Origin: Streptomyces sp. WP-1
Lineage (GTDB): Bacteria; Actinomycetota; Actinomycetes; Streptomycetales; Streptomycetaceae
Length of the DNA: 64,000 nt
Reading direction: 5' to 3'
Assembly: GCF_030450125.1 (NCBI RefSeq)
Contig: NZ_CP123923.1
Span: 7,163,001 to 7,227,000 of the forward strand
A program made the translations under genes and the position numbers. Below are positions 8,687-17,262 of this stretch, piece after piece. Under the pieces are notes generated by a model. The model had not been told where the DNA came from and ran no database searches. It was given only the letters and a program-made list of their open reading frames with translations. How positions within the stretch are numbered: position 1 is the first letter of the stretch; each line of letters begins with the position of its first letter.

Positions 8687-8794
8687 CCGCGCCCGGACGT
8701 CGGATCTCCGACCGTCAAGTTACCCTCGTTGGAAGGAATTTGAGCATGTTCGATTGACATATGTCTTCGGGTTTGTCGTGTGTCCGGCCGCCGT

Positions 8795-9745
8795 TCAGTC
8801 GGCCAGCAGCACCAGCTTCCCCGTGGTGCGCCCGGTCTCGCCCTGTTCGTGCGCCTTCGCGGCGTCGGCCAGCAGGTACGTCCCGGCGATCGTCGCCCTC
8901 AGCCGCCCCGACCCGGCCAGTTCCGCGACCGACCGCATTCCGGCCCGGTCGGCGTCCACCAGCATCCGTACCGCCCGTACGCCGAGCCGCTCGGCCTCGT
9001 CGTACAGCTCGCGGGAGCCCACCGGCACGATCGACACCAGGATCCCGCCGGGCCGCAGCGTCCGCAGGGAGCGCAGGGCGGTGTCGCCGCCGAGGGTGTC
9101 CAGGACGACGTCCACGTCCCGTACCGCCTCCGTGACATCGGTGGAGTGGTAGTCGACCGGCTCGTCCACGCCGATCTCCCGCAGGAAGCCGTGCTTGGCC
9201 GCGCTCGCCGTGCCGATCACGTACGCGCCGTGCGCCGTGGCGATCTGCGCGGCCACATGCCCGACCCCGCCGGCCGCCGCGTGGATCAGCACCCGCTGCC
9301 CCTGCCGTACCCCGGCCCGCTCGGTCAGCGCCTGCCAGGCGGTCAGCGACACCAGCGGCAGCGCGCCCGCCTGGGTGTGGTCGACCGAGGCCGGCTTGTG
9401 CCACAGGGCGCGGACCGGGGCGATCACGTACTCGGCGTGCGAGCCGTGTCCGAAGGGGTAGGGCAGCATGCCGAACACCTCGTCGCCGGGCCGGAACCCG
9501 GCCACGCCGATCCCGGTCGCGGCGACCTCCCCGGAGACGTCCCAGCCGAGCACGAACGGGGGCTCGCCGAGGAATCCGCCGGTGGCGCGGTGCTTCCAGT
9601 CGGTGGGGTTCACACCGGCGGCCCGCACCCGGACCAGTACCTCGTTCGGCCGTGGCTCCGGCCGCTCCAGCGTCACTTCCCGCAGCACCTCGGGGCCGCC
9701 GAGGACGTCCTGGCCGATGGCTCGCATGGTGGTCACGTCGTTCAT
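8795..9745 (-). CDS. NADP-dependent quinone oxidoreductase-like enzyme (MDR superfamily)
   Basis: This 316-residue medium-chain dehydrogenase/reductase lacks zinc ligands. The N-terminal GroES-like part contains VLVRVRAAGVNPTDWKHR, and the Rossmann part carries the cofactor loop HAAAGGVGHVAAQIA. This is the quinone-reductase/zeta-crystallin group, which reduces quinones or enones with NADPH. The start ATG at 9745 has GGGGGAG immediately upstream. Met at 9727 (MRAIGQ) is an alternative. The substrate is unknown. Confidence 0.85.
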   Translation of the reverse strand: MNDVTTMRAIGQDVLGGPEVLREVTLERPEPRPNEVLVRVRAAGVNPTDWKHRATGGFLGEPPFVLGWDVSGEVAATGIGVAGFRPGDEVFGMLPYPFGHGSHAEYVIAPVRALWHKPASVDHTQAGALPLVSLTAWQALTERAGVRQGQRVLIHAAAGGVGHVAAQIATAHGAYVIGTASAAKHGFLREIGVDEPVDYHSTDVTEAVRDVDVVLDTLGGDTALRSLRTLRPGGILVSIVPVGSRELYDEAERLGVRAVRMLVDADRAGMRSVAELAGSGRLRATIAGTYLLADAAKAHEQGETGRTTGKLVLLAD

Positions 9746-9868
9746 GCTCCCCCAGCCTGTCCCGCCGCGCCTCGCGGCGGACCGGCACCATGACGGAGTT
9801 TCGAACGTTCCGGCCCGCTCCCGCGTCCAGGGGGCGTAGGGATCCGGTGGACGAGTTGGGGGCGGAGC

Positions 9869-10146
9869 ATGCGCGCAGGGCTGGCGGCGGTGACGGCCGT
9901 GGCGGTGGCGGGATGCGGCGCCGACGGCCACGGGACGGGACCCGGCCCCGGCCTGGTGGTGCGGGGAACCCCGCCCGCACGGCGGACCGCTGCACATCCG
10001 CACCGAGGCGGCGGACGCAAGCGGCACACGGGCTGCTCGCTACCTCCGGGGCGGCCGGGCGGGCGCTGGAGTGCGACGGGAAGATCTTCGACGGCGGCGG
10101 GTCCGACGCCTGGAGAGCCGCCGAGGGGGCGGGCGTACGGCGGTAA
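9869..10146 (+). pseudogene. Frameshifted, truncated remnant of a small lipoprotein gene
   Basis: The reading frame starts like a lipoprotein (MRAGLAAVTAVAVAGCGADG, lipobox AVAGC), then loses coherence near 9980. Continuing in the next frame gives GPLHIRTEAADASG, and from about 10030 the third frame gives LLATSGAAGRALECDGKIFDGGG, ending at a stop at 10144-10146. Read together these three pieces make one plausible lipoprotein of a kind I recall from Streptomyces genomes. The simplest explanation is two frameshifts plus loss of the C-terminal part. No intact gene covers 9746-10270. Confidence 0.55.
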
Positions 10147-10270
10147 AGGACCTCGGCGGGGGGACGCGCCGTCGGGGACAGGCCTGACGCGCGGGGCCGT
10201 CCCCTGCGGCCACACTGGAGCGCACCCGCTTCCCCCGGCGCACTCGCATCCCATCAGGAGGCCGAACGCG

Positions 10271-10735
10271 ATGACCCCGCCGCCCGCCCGCACCGCCGAG
10301 CAGCGCAAGAAGGACACCCTGCACCGGCTGGAACACGACGAGGACGCCTGGGTGGCCACGGCCGGACCCGACGGCGGCGCGCCCTACCTGGTGCCGCTGT
10401 CGTTCGTCTGGGACGGTGCCCTCCTGCTGTTCGCCACCCCGGCCGACAGCCCCACCGGCCGCAATCTGGTCGACAGCGGCCGGGTCCGGCTCGGCATCGG
10501 GTCGACCCGGGACGTCGTCATGGTGGACGGCAGCGTGCAGTCGGTGAGCCCGGAGGACCTGCCCGAGGAGGACGCGGAGGTCTTCGCCGGCAAGACCGGC
10601 TTCGACCCCCGGCGGCTCGCCACCCGCTATCTGTACTTCCGGGTCGTGCCCGAGCGCGTCCAGGCCTGGCGCGAGACGAACGAGCTGCCCGGGCGGGATC
10701 TCATGCGCGAGGGCCGGTGGCTGGCCGAGGGGTGA
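10271..10735 (+). CDS. Pyridoxamine 5'-phosphate oxidase-fold flavin-binding protein
   Basis: This 154-residue protein has the split-barrel PNPOx-like fold. It opens with a helix (RKKDTLHRLEHDEDAWVATAG), then APYLVPLSFVWDGALLLFATP and SPTGRNLVDSGRVRLGIGSTRDVVMVDG, the flavin/F420 phosphate-binding pattern of this superfamily. Such proteins reduce or bind small substrates with FMN or F420. Which cofactor is used cannot be told here. The ATG is preceded by a consensus AGGAGG (10256-10261) nine nt upstream, fixing the start. Confidence 0.8.
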   Translation: MTPPPARTAEQRKKDTLHRLEHDEDAWVATAGPDGGAPYLVPLSFVWDGALLLFATPADSPTGRNLVDSGRVRLGIGSTRDVVMVDGSVQSVSPEDLPEEDAEVFAGKTGFDPRRLATRYLYFRVVPERVQAWRETNELPGRDLMREGRWLAEG

Positions 10736-10795
10736 GGACGGCGGCTGAGGACGGCGGTCGGCCGCCGAGCCGGACTGCTCGACGGCCGAGAGCCA

Positions 10796-10945
10796 ATGCC
10801 TGAGCCGAGACCGGCCGCCCGAAGCCGAGACCGGCTGCCTGAGCCGAGACTGGCCGCCTGGCGGCTGACACCGGCTGTCAGACGGCTGAGACCTGGCCGC
10901 TCGACGCCCGGGGTCGGCCGTCCGACGCCCGGGGTCGGTCGCGCT
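10796..10945. repeat. Degenerate short tandem repeats in an intergenic spacer
   Basis: Between the flavin protein and the DUF4235 gene the DNA is built of imperfect ~18-bp units of the form TGAGCCGAGACCGGCCGCC. They recur with changes at about 10800, 10820 and 10838, followed by two copies of CGACGCCCGGGGTCGG. No convincing gene lies in 10736-10951. The units probably arose by slippage. Confidence 0.5.
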
Positions 10946-10951
10946 GCGACC

Positions 10952-11314
10952 TCAGCGCCGCCCTCGCTTGCCGCCCTTGCCGTGCTTGTCCCGCTTGCCG
11001 TCCTTGCCCTCGGTACCGTTCTCGCTGTCCTCGGCCACCGGCCACACCCCGGTGGAGCGTGCGATGGCCTTGGCGCCGGTGCGGTCCACGGCGCTGCGCA
11101 CCACCGCGAAGATCGCGCCCTGGAGGGCGGCGGCCAGCAGGATGTCGCGCAGCCGGCGGTCCTCGTCCAGGGCGGTGGGCGCGTCGTCCTCGTGCCGGAT
11201 CGCCTTCCACGCCTGCTTGAAGGCGAGGCTCGCGACCGCGCCGCTCGCCCAGCTGAGCACGAAGCCGATCGGCTGGTAGACGAAAGGGAGCTTGGTCTTC
11301 TTCGACTTGGACAT
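10952..11314 (-). CDS. DUF4235 small membrane-associated protein
   Basis: The product has 120 residues, with a basic N-terminus (MSKSKKTKLPF) and two hydrophobic segments (QPIGFVLSWASGAVASLAF and ILLAAALQGAIFAVV), followed by a Lys/Gly-rich tail. The arrangement matches DUF4235, a family common in actinobacteria with no assigned function. AAGGAG lies 7 nt before the ATG. It is probably an inner-membrane protein with a cytoplasmic basic tail. Confidence 0.8.
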   Translation of the reverse strand: MSKSKKTKLPFVYQPIGFVLSWASGAVASLAFKQAWKAIRHEDDAPTALDEDRRLRDILLAAALQGAIFAVVRSAVDRTGAKAIARSTGVWPVAEDSENGTEGKDGKRDKHGKGGKRGRR

Positions 11315-11342
11315 GGGTGACTCCTTCCTCGTCAGCGGGTTC

Positions 11343-12359
11343 TCATACGGGGCGGCCCGCGGGGGCCACCCGTTCGCCCTCGGGCACCGGGCCCGGGGGC
11401 GTGCCGTCGCCGAACGGCCGGCCGCCCAGCTCCTCGCGGTGATGCGGGCTCAGCCAGGACCCGAGATCGGGGCCGAGCGGCACGATGCCGGTCGGATTGA
11501 TCCCGGTGTGCACCTGGTAGTAGTGCCGCTTGATGTGGTCGAAGTCGACCGTGTCGCCGAACCCCGGGGTCTGGAACAGGTCCCGGGCGTACGCCCACAG
11601 CACCGGGTCCTCCGCCAGCTTCCAGCGGTTGCACTTGAAGTGACCGTGATAGACCGGGTCGAACCGGACCAGCGTGGTGAACAGCCGGATGTCCGCTTCC
11701 GTGAGGGTGTCGCCGACCAGATACCGCTGTCCGGCCAGCCGTTCGGCGATCATTTCCAGCCGCCGGAAGACACCCGCGCACGCCTCCTCGTACTCCTTCT
11801 GATGGGTGGCGAACCCGGCCCGGTAGACGCCGTTGTTGACGTCCTCGTACACCCCGGCCATCACCTCGTCGATCTCGTCGCGGCGGGCCGCCGGATACAG
11901 GTCGGGGGCGCCTTCGCGGTGCAGGGCCGTCCACTCGGTGGCGAGGTCCAGGGTGAGCTGCTGGTAGTCGTTGGTGACCAGCTTCCCGCTCCGCACGTCC
12001 ACCACGGCGGGCACGCTCACCCCGCCCGGGTAGCCGCTCTCCCGGCGGTCGTACGCCTCACCGAGGTAGCGGATGCCGAGCACCGGGTCCCGGCCGTCCG
12101 GATCCAGGGTGAACCGCCAGCTGCGGTCGTCCTGGATCGGGTCGGCGACCGCCATCGACAGCGCGTCCTCCAGGCCCAGCAGCCGGCGGGAGATCACCGA
12201 CCGGCTCGCCCAGGGGCACGCCCGCGACACCACGAGGCGGTAGCGCCCCGCCGCCACCGGCCACCCGTCCCGCCCGTCCGCCGTGATCCGGTCCCGGAAA
12301 TGGCTGCGCGACCGGCTGAAGCTCTTGTGGCCGTAGGCGCGGTTGCCGTCACCGCCCAT
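11343..12359 (-). CDS. Glutathionyl-hydroquinone reductase-like protein (GST, Xi class / ECM4)
   Basis: This 338-residue thioredoxin-fold plus all-helical GST protein contains the motif SRACPWASR, with the catalytic Cys typical of Xi-class (EcM4/YqjG) enzymes. It also has GVSVPAVVDVRSGKLVTND and the C-terminal GQRYLVGDTLTEADIRLF. Family members remove glutathione from glutathionyl-hydroquinones. Streptomyces use mycothiol, so the natural thiol may differ (inference). GAGGAGGA precedes the ATG at 12359. It may share a transcript with the DUF4235 gene 28 bp downstream. Confidence 0.85.
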   Translation of the reverse strand: MGGDGNRAYGHKSFSRSRSHFRDRITADGRDGWPVAAGRYRLVVSRACPWASRSVISRRLLGLEDALSMAVADPIQDDRSWRFTLDPDGRDPVLGIRYLGEAYDRRESGYPGGVSVPAVVDVRSGKLVTNDYQQLTLDLATEWTALHREGAPDLYPAARRDEIDEVMAGVYEDVNNGVYRAGFATHQKEYEEACAGVFRRLEMIAERLAGQRYLVGDTLTEADIRLFTTLVRFDPVYHGHFKCNRWKLAEDPVLWAYARDLFQTPGFGDTVDFDHIKRHYYQVHTGINPTGIVPLGPDLGSWLSPHHREELGGRPFGDGTPPGPVPEGERVAPAGRPV

Positions 12360-12496
12360 GTCTCCTCCTCGCCACCGGGTCCCGGACCCTTGCCGCCCGG
12401 CTCCCCGGAACACCGACTTCTCCGTCAGAGCACCGACTTCCCCGTTTCCGGGCACCCGCACGGTGTGATTCCCCGGCCCCCGGGCAGTCGGCCCCC

Positions 12497-13561
12497 GTGA
12501 GCGGAACATCACCGGAACGACAGGAAGACGGGGCCGCCCCGGCGGGTGCCGCCCGCACCGACGAGCACGAAGGGGCCACCGACCGGCGGGTCCGGGCCCG
12601 CGAGCGGCGCACCCGGGCGAGCGACCGCCGCACCCGGCTCACCGTCCTCGTGGCCCTCGCGGCCAATCTGCTGATCGCCGCGGCCAAGGCCGTCGGCGGC
12701 ATCCTCTCGGGGTCGCCCGCGCTGCTGTCGGAGGCCGCGCACTCGGTCGCCGACTCCTTCAACGAGGTGTTCCTGCTGGCCGCCCTGCGCCGCAGCCGCC
12801 GCCCCGCCGACGACCGGCACCCCTTCGGCTACGGCAAGGAACGCTTCTTCTGGTCCCTGCTCGCCGCCGTCGGGATCTTCGTGATGGGCGGCTGCTTCTC
12901 CTTCTTCCAGGGCTTCGAGGCGCTGCGCCAGGACACCATGGAGACGACCCGCGGCTATGTGGTGGGCCTGATCGTGCTGGGCGTGGCGCTGCTCGCCGAG
13001 GGCGGCTCGCTGCTGCGCGCCCTGCACCAGGTGCGCAGCCGGGGCGGCCGGGCGGCGCTGCGTGATCCGGCGCTGCGCACGGTGGTCGCCGAGGACGGCA
13101 CGGCGGTGCTCGGCGTGCTGCTGGCGATCGCCGGGATGGCCCTGCACATGGCCACCGGGCAGGTCGCCTGGGAGGCGTCCGCCTCGCTCGCCATCGGGGT
13201 CCTGCTGGTCTACATCGCCTACCGGCTGGGCCGCGAGGCCCGCGACCAGCTCATCGGACAGGCCGCCGACCCGGAACTCAGCGGCCGGATCCGCGCGCTG
13301 CTGCGGGCGCAGCCGGAGATCGACAGCGTGGCGGAGCTGTTCACCATGAAACTGGGCCTCGACTCCACGCTGGTGGCCGCGCGCATCGACCTCGCGCCGG
13401 GCCTGGACAGCGAACGCGTCGAGGAGGTCGCCGACCGCATCAAGCGCTCGCTGGCCGCGACGTTCCCGGCCGCCGACCAGATCTTCCTCGACGTGACCGA
13501 CAGCCCCGACGGCGAGGCACGGCAGAGCCCCGCCGCGACGGGGGAGCGCGGCGGGGCCTGA
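12497..13561 (+). CDS. Cation diffusion facilitator (CDF) family metal transporter
   Basis: The 354-residue protein has a charged, Arg-rich N-terminus (~45 residues), about six membrane helices and a C-terminal cytoplasmic domain. The first metal site is visible in LLSEAAHSVADSFNE (HxxxD). The second reads VVAEDGTAVLG, the EDxxAxxG variant of the ZnT9-like clade rather than the usual HxxxD. HPFGYGKERFFW is also conserved. It should exchange Zn2+ or another divalent cation for protons. The start is GTG at 12497, diverging from the GST gene by 137 bp. Confidence 0.85.
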   Translation: MSGTSPERQEDGAAPAGAARTDEHEGATDRRVRARERRTRASDRRTRLTVLVALAANLLIAAAKAVGGILSGSPALLSEAAHSVADSFNEVFLLAALRRSRRPADDRHPFGYGKERFFWSLLAAVGIFVMGGCFSFFQGFEALRQDTMETTRGYVVGLIVLGVALLAEGGSLLRALHQVRSRGGRAALRDPALRTVVAEDGTAVLGVLLAIAGMALHMATGQVAWEASASLAIGVLLVYIAYRLGREARDQLIGQAADPELSGRIRALLRAQPEIDSVAELFTMKLGLDSTLVAARIDLAPGLDSERVEEVADRIKRSLAATFPAADQIFLDVTDSPDGEARQSPAATGERGGA

Positions 13562-13587
13562 CGGCACGACTGCCCCTCCCAAAGAGG

Positions 13588-13608
13588 CCTCACACCTGAG
13601 GGGTGAGG
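13588..13608 (+). terminator. Possible terminator after the CDF transporter gene
   Basis: The arms CCTCAC (13588-13593) and GTGAGG (13603-13608) pair around a 9-nt loop and are followed by ATTTCT, 27 bp after the CDF stop codon and ahead of a convergent gene. Confidence 0.5.
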
Positions 13609-13640
13609 ATTTCTCCGGTGGGCGTCGCCGTGGGGAGCGG

Positions 13641-14090
13641 TCAGCTGCCCTCGGCCGGCTCCAGCACGAACACCGGGATCTCCCGGTCGGTCTTCTGCTG
13701 GTACTCCGCGTACGGCGGGTACGCGGCGACCGCCCGCTCCCACCACTGGGCCTTCTCCGCCCCGGTGACCTCACGGGCCCGCATGTCCTGCTTGACCGGG
13801 CCGTCCTGGAGCTCGACATGCGGATCGGCCTTGACGTTGAAGTACCACACCGGGTGCTTCGGGGCGCCGCCCTGCGAGGCGACCACCGCGTACGCGCCGT
13901 CGTGCGCCACCCGCATCAGCGGCGTCTTGCGGATCTTCCCGCTCTTCGCGCCCCGGGTCGTCAGGACGATGACCGGCATCCCGGTGTCCAGCAGGGTGTT
14001 CCCCTTCGTCCCGCCGGAGCTCTCGTACAACTCCACCTGATCGCGCACCCACTGCTCCGGACTCGGCTCGTACTCGCCCTCGAGAGGCAT
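13641..14090 (-). CDS. Deazaflavin (F420)-dependent nitroreductase family protein
   Basis: The product has 149 residues. [33 protein letters not shown] is the family signature, in which the TRGAKSG-K-R segment binds the F420 phosphate tail. [19 protein letters not shown] follows. Members reduce nitro groups, quinones or enones with F420H2. The ATG at 14090 is chosen because GAAGGGG lies upstream and the helix [19 protein letters not shown] typical of the N-terminus follows directly. Confidence 0.85.
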   Translation of the reverse strand: MPLEGEYEPSPEQWVRDQVELYESSGGTKGNTLLDTGMPVIVLTTRGAKSGKIRKTPLMRVAHDGAYAVVASQGGAPKHPVWYFNVKADPHVELQDGPVKQDMRAREVTGAEKAQWWERAVAAYPPYAEYQQKTDREIPVFVLEPAEGS

Positions 14091-14416
14091 GGGATCCGTC
14101 CCCTTCGTCGCTCCAACGCATGCATGTGCACCGGTCACAACACCGGCGGCCGCACGCTTCATCCGTACCGTGCTTCCCCGCCTCGCCGCGATCATTACCG
14201 CCACCGTCCTCGCGTCACCCTCACCGCGCCCGGCAACCGTGGCCGGGGCGGTGAGCGGCGGTTGCGCCGACTGGCCGGAATCGGACCCTCGCACCTTCGC
14301 GATCCGGACGGATCGGGAGGATCCTTGAAGTGGCTGAACTTGTCATCGACCCATAGGTGCCTGAGGCATCTAATGAAGATCGGCACGACGCACCTCTTCG
14401 TCTGCGAGGTCTTTCC
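14091..14416. promoter_or_regulatory. Divergent intergenic region upstream of the P450 gene, with an imperfect 17-bp palindrome
   Basis: This 326-bp stretch separates the nitroreductase (minus) and P450 (plus) genes and contains no gene I can support. At 14355-14371 the sequence AGGTGCCTGAGGCATCT is an imperfect palindrome (7 of 8 arm bases match around a central G) about 45 bp before the P450 start, a candidate operator. The 3' third is AT-richer than its surroundings, as expected for a promoter. Confidence 0.4.
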
Positions 14417-15646
14417 ATGACGGAACTGACGGACATCACCGGCCCGGCGAACCCGGCCGACCCCGTCGCCTTCCCCCAGGACCGCACCTGCCCCTACCAC
14501 CCGCCGACCGGCTACGCCCCGCTGCGCGAGGCCCGGCCCCTGGCCCGCGTCACCCTGTACGACGGCCGCGAGGTCTGGATGGTCACCGGACACGCCGCCG
14601 CCCGCGCCCTGCTCGCCGACCCCCGGCTGTCCAGCGACCGCCGCCGCGGCGAGTTCCCGTCGATCTCCCCCCGTTTCGAGGGCGTCCGCGACCGCCGGGT
14701 GGCGCTTCTCGGCCAGGACGACCCCGAGCACCAGCGGCAGCGGCGGATGATGATCCCGTCGTTCACCCTCAAGCGCGCCGGCGGGCTGCGGCCCGCCATC
14801 CAGCGGATCGTGGACGGCCTGCTGGACACGATGATCGAGCAGGGGCCGCCCGCCGACCTGGTCTCCGCCTTCGCGCTGCCCGTGCCGTCGATGGTGATCT
14901 GCGATGTGCTCGGCGTGCCCTACGCCGACCACGAGTTCTTCGAGGAGCAGTCCCGGCGGCTGCTGCGCGGGCCGACCGCCGAGGACAGCCAGGGCGCCCG
15001 CGACCGTCTGGAGGAGTATCTGGGCGGCCTCGTCGACGCCAAGGCCCGGCAGTCCGAGCCCGGTGACGGCGTCCTCGACGACCTCGTCCACCAGCAGCTG
15101 GGCCAGGGCACGCTGGAACGCGCCGACGTCGTCTCGCTCGCGGTGATCCTGCTGGTCGCGGGCCATGAGACCACCGCCAACATGATCTCCCTCGGCACCT
15201 TCACCCTGCTCCAGAACCCCGGCAGGCTGGCCGAGCTGCGCGCGGATCCGGCGCTGCTGCCCGCGGCCGTCGAGGAACTGATGCGGATGCTGTCCATCGC
15301 CGACGGGCTGGCGCGGGTGGCGCTCCAGGACATCGAGATCGACGGCACCACCATCCGGGCCGGTGAGGGGGTCTTCTTCTCCACGTCGGTGATCAACCGG
15401 GACCCGGGCCAGTACGACGACCCCGACGCCCTGGACTTCCACCGGCCCACCCGCCACCACGTGGCGTTCGGGTTCGGCATCCACCAGTGCCTGGGGCAGA
15501 ACCTGGCCCGCGCGGAGCTGGAGATCGCCCTCGGCACCCTGCTCACCCGGCTGCCGGGCCTGCGGCTTGCCGCGCCCGCGGAGGAGATTCCCTTCAAACC
15601 CGGCGACACGATCCAGGGGATGCTGGAACTCCCCGTGACCTGGTAA
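14417..15646 (+). CDS. Cytochrome P450, CYP105-like
   Basis: This 409-residue P450 has the I-helix oxygen motif AGHETTAN, an EELMRM helix and the haem loop FGFGIHQCLGQNLAR, in which the Cys ligates iron. The opening PAFPQDR-like CPYHPPTGY and the closing TIQGMLELPVTW are typical of CYP105, a Streptomyces family with broad substrate range used for drug hydroxylation and for antibiotic tailoring. Electrons would come from the ferredoxin encoded 12 bp downstream. It is outside the SARP-box genes, so membership of the PKS cluster is uncertain. The start is ATG 14417. Confidence 0.92.
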   Translation: MTELTDITGPANPADPVAFPQDRTCPYHPPTGYAPLREARPLARVTLYDGREVWMVTGHAAARALLADPRLSSDRRRGEFPSISPRFEGVRDRRVALLGQDDPEHQRQRRMMIPSFTLKRAGGLRPAIQRIVDGLLDTMIEQGPPADLVSAFALPVPSMVICDVLGVPYADHEFFEEQSRRLLRGPTAEDSQGARDRLEEYLGGLVDAKARQSEPGDGVLDDLVHQQLGQGTLERADVVSLAVILLVAGHETTANMISLGTFTLLQNPGRLAELRADPALLPAAVEELMRMLSIADGLARVALQDIEIDGTTIRAGEGVFFSTSVINRDPGQYDDPDALDFHRPTRHHVAFGFGIHQCLGQNLARAELEIALGTLLTRLPGLRLAAPAEEIPFKPGDTIQGMLELPVTW

Positions 15647-15658
15647 GAGGCTCAGCTC

Positions 15659-15868
15659 ATGCACATCGAGATCGACAAGGACGTCTGTATCGGCGCGGGC
15701 CAGTGCGCGCTGACCGCACCGGGTGTGTTCACCCAGGACGACGACGGGTTCAGCATGCTGATCCCCGGCCGCGAGGACGGCGCGGGCGACCCGAACGTCC
15801 GCGAGGCGGCCCGGGCGTGCCCGGTGGGCGCGATCACCGTGACGGACTCGGCGGCGGCGGAGGCGTAG
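15659..15868 (+). CDS. [3Fe-4S]-type ferredoxin partner of the P450
   Basis: This 69-residue acidic ferredoxin has Cys positions in DVCIGAGQCALTAPGVF and ACPVGAITV. The spacing and the Ala in place of one ligand are typical of the 3Fe-4S ferredoxins that reduce CYP105 enzymes. It is co-transcribed with the P450 (12-bp gap), so the pair needs only a ferredoxin reductase from elsewhere. The start ATG at 15659 is preceded by AAGAGG. Confidence 0.92.
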   Translation: MHIEIDKDVCIGAGQCALTAPGVFTQDDDGFSMLIPGREDGAGDPNVREAARACPVGAITVTDSAAAEA

Positions 15869-16020
15869 GTGGGCTGAGCGAGGTGATGACGGGGGCGGGT
15901 AGCGGGTAGCGGGCGGTGGGCTTGGTCGGCCGCTCGCCTGCCCGCGTTCGCCCGCGTGCCGACTCGCCCGCCTGCTCGCTTGCCCGCGTGCCAACTCGCC
16001 GCCTGCTCGCGTTGGCCGCC

Positions 16021-16108
16021 AGACCGCCAGACCGCCAGACCGCCAGACCGCCAGACCGCCAGACCGCCAGACCGCCAGACCGCCAGACCGCCAGACCGCC
16101 AGACCGCC
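16021..16108. repeat. Perfect octanucleotide microsatellite, 11 copies of AGACCGCC
   Basis: The unit AGACCGCC is repeated eleven times without a single change over 88 bp, flanked by partial units (GCC before, AGCC after). Since 8 is not a multiple of 3, the array reads open in several frames, giving false protein repeats such as RQTARPPD. Confidence 0.95.
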
Positions 16109-16420
16109 AGCCTGCGTTCGCCAGCCCGCCAGCCCGGATCCCGCCTGTCTAGCCGGCTGCTCGCGCTTGCCTGCCGGCCTCCCGCCTGCCCCGCTGCCGA
16201 CCCGCCCCTCTGGTCGGCGGGGCGGCGTCCGCACCGGCCGTCGCCCCCGACCGGTGGACAGCGGGCCGTCGCGTGGTGCGGCTTTCGCTCCGAGCGCGCG
16301 GCGGGCGGGGTGCCTCGGGCAGGTGGATCCGGGTGTTGTCGCCGTCGGCTGATCGGGTCGGGGTGGACGTTCGAGTCGGCTCGTCGCCCTGGCCGACCGG
16401 CGGGGCGGTGAGCCTGCGCC

Positions 16421-16450
16421 GCTGCCGCTGCCGCTGCCGCTGCCGCTGCC
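16421..16450. repeat. Hexanucleotide repeat, 5 copies of GCTGCC
   Basis: Five perfect copies of GCTGCC (30 bp) are followed by two GGTGTCGCC/GGTGTCGGCC variants. They lie in the same gene-free region as the octanucleotide array. Confidence 0.85.
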
Positions 16451-16648
16451 GGTGTCGCCGGTGTCGGCCAGGGGGCCCGCAGACCCCCGTCGCCCAGGTC
16501 GATCCGCGATGGCGCCGGTGCCCGTGTCGGCCGCCGCTTGGGCGAGCCGGTGCGGGCGGCAGGCCGAGGCGCGGTCTCCCGGGGCCGCCCGCGCCGGACG
16601 CCGTGAGGTGGGCCCGGCTGCCCCTGCCGGTCGCCCGCCGCCGGGGGC

Positions 16649-17206
16649 TCAGCTGGCGTGCATGCTCTGCGCCATCCGTACCAGTTCGTCGCTCTCCGCC
16701 GCGTCGATCTCGACATCCAGGACCGTGCAGACGCGGGCCAGGAGGAAGTAGAAGCCCGCGAGGACGAGGGTCTCCACGATCTGTTCCTCGGTGTAGTGGG
16801 CGCTGACGGCCGCGTAACGGGCGTCGTCCACGACGGGCGAGGCGGCCGCGGCGGCGCCGAAGGCGACGAGCGCCCGCTGGGCCGGGGTGAACACCTCCGC
16901 GTCGTACCGCTGGGCGCGCAGGGCCGAGCGCTGCTCGTCCGTGACACCCGCGGCCCGGGAGATGGGCACGTGCTGCGCCCACTCGTACTCGGCCTCGAAC
17001 ACGGTGCCGTAGGTGAGGATGAGCAGCTCGCGGTCCATCGCGCTGAGACTGGCGTCGGCGAAGAGCGAGGCGCCCAGCCGGGCGATCTGCGTGACCGACC
17101 GGGGCGCGTGCCCGAGCATCCGGTACACGTTGATGATGCGCCCCTGGCTGAGCGAGCGCAGGGATTCGGGCAGCGCCTCGGTGTCGAGGCAGGGGATGCG
17201 GGACAT
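16649..17206 (-). CDS. Carboxymuconolactone decarboxylase family protein
   Basis: This 185-residue helical protein of the CMD/AhpD fold contains the pattern EYEWAQHVPISRAAGV, typical of CMD members with an E-W-x-x-H core. The CxxC pair of AhpD peroxidases is absent, so a thiol peroxidase role is unlikely. It follows the CoA-transferase gene by 56 bp on the same strand, so the two probably form one transcript. In biosynthetic clusters such proteins act as lactonases, cyclases or decarboxylases; its role here is unknown. GAGGAGAG precedes the ATG at 17206. Confidence 0.8.
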   Translation of the reverse strand: MSRIPCLDTEALPESLRSLSQGRIINVYRMLGHAPRSVTQIARLGASLFADASLSAMDRELLILTYGTVFEAEYEWAQHVPISRAAGVTDEQRSALRAQRYDAEVFTPAQRALVAFGAAAAASPVVDDARYAAVSAHYTEEQIVETLVLAGFYFLLARVCTVLDVEIDAAESDELVRMAQSMHAS

Positions 17207-17262
17207 GGGGTCTCTCCTCGGGACGGATCGGTACGAGGGGCAGAGGGAAAGGCGGGGGAGGG

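Larger units (their letters stand above)
15869..16648. other. 780-bp gene-free repeat-rich region
   Basis: No reading frame here has homology, a ribosome site or believable composition. The many open frames are by-products of short repeats. It is built largely of CGCC/GCCTGC-rich motifs and holds the two simple repeats listed separately. It separates the P450 pair from the PKS cluster and may mark a recombination boundary. Confidence 0.6.

Noticed and set aside
14355..14371. SARP-type array upstream of the P450 gene
   Set aside because: I looked for TCAG heptamers at 11-bp steps near 14300-14416 and found none; only an unrelated palindrome is present, so the P450 pair is not placed in the SARP regulon.
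16021..16108. CRISPR-like array
   Set aside because: The octanucleotide copies are directly adjacent with no unique spacers; it is a microsatellite.
15916..16411. Repetitive protein with RQTARPPD repeats
   Set aside because: The protein repeat is a consequence of the 8-bp DNA repeat reading open in several frames; no ribosome site, no sensible termini.
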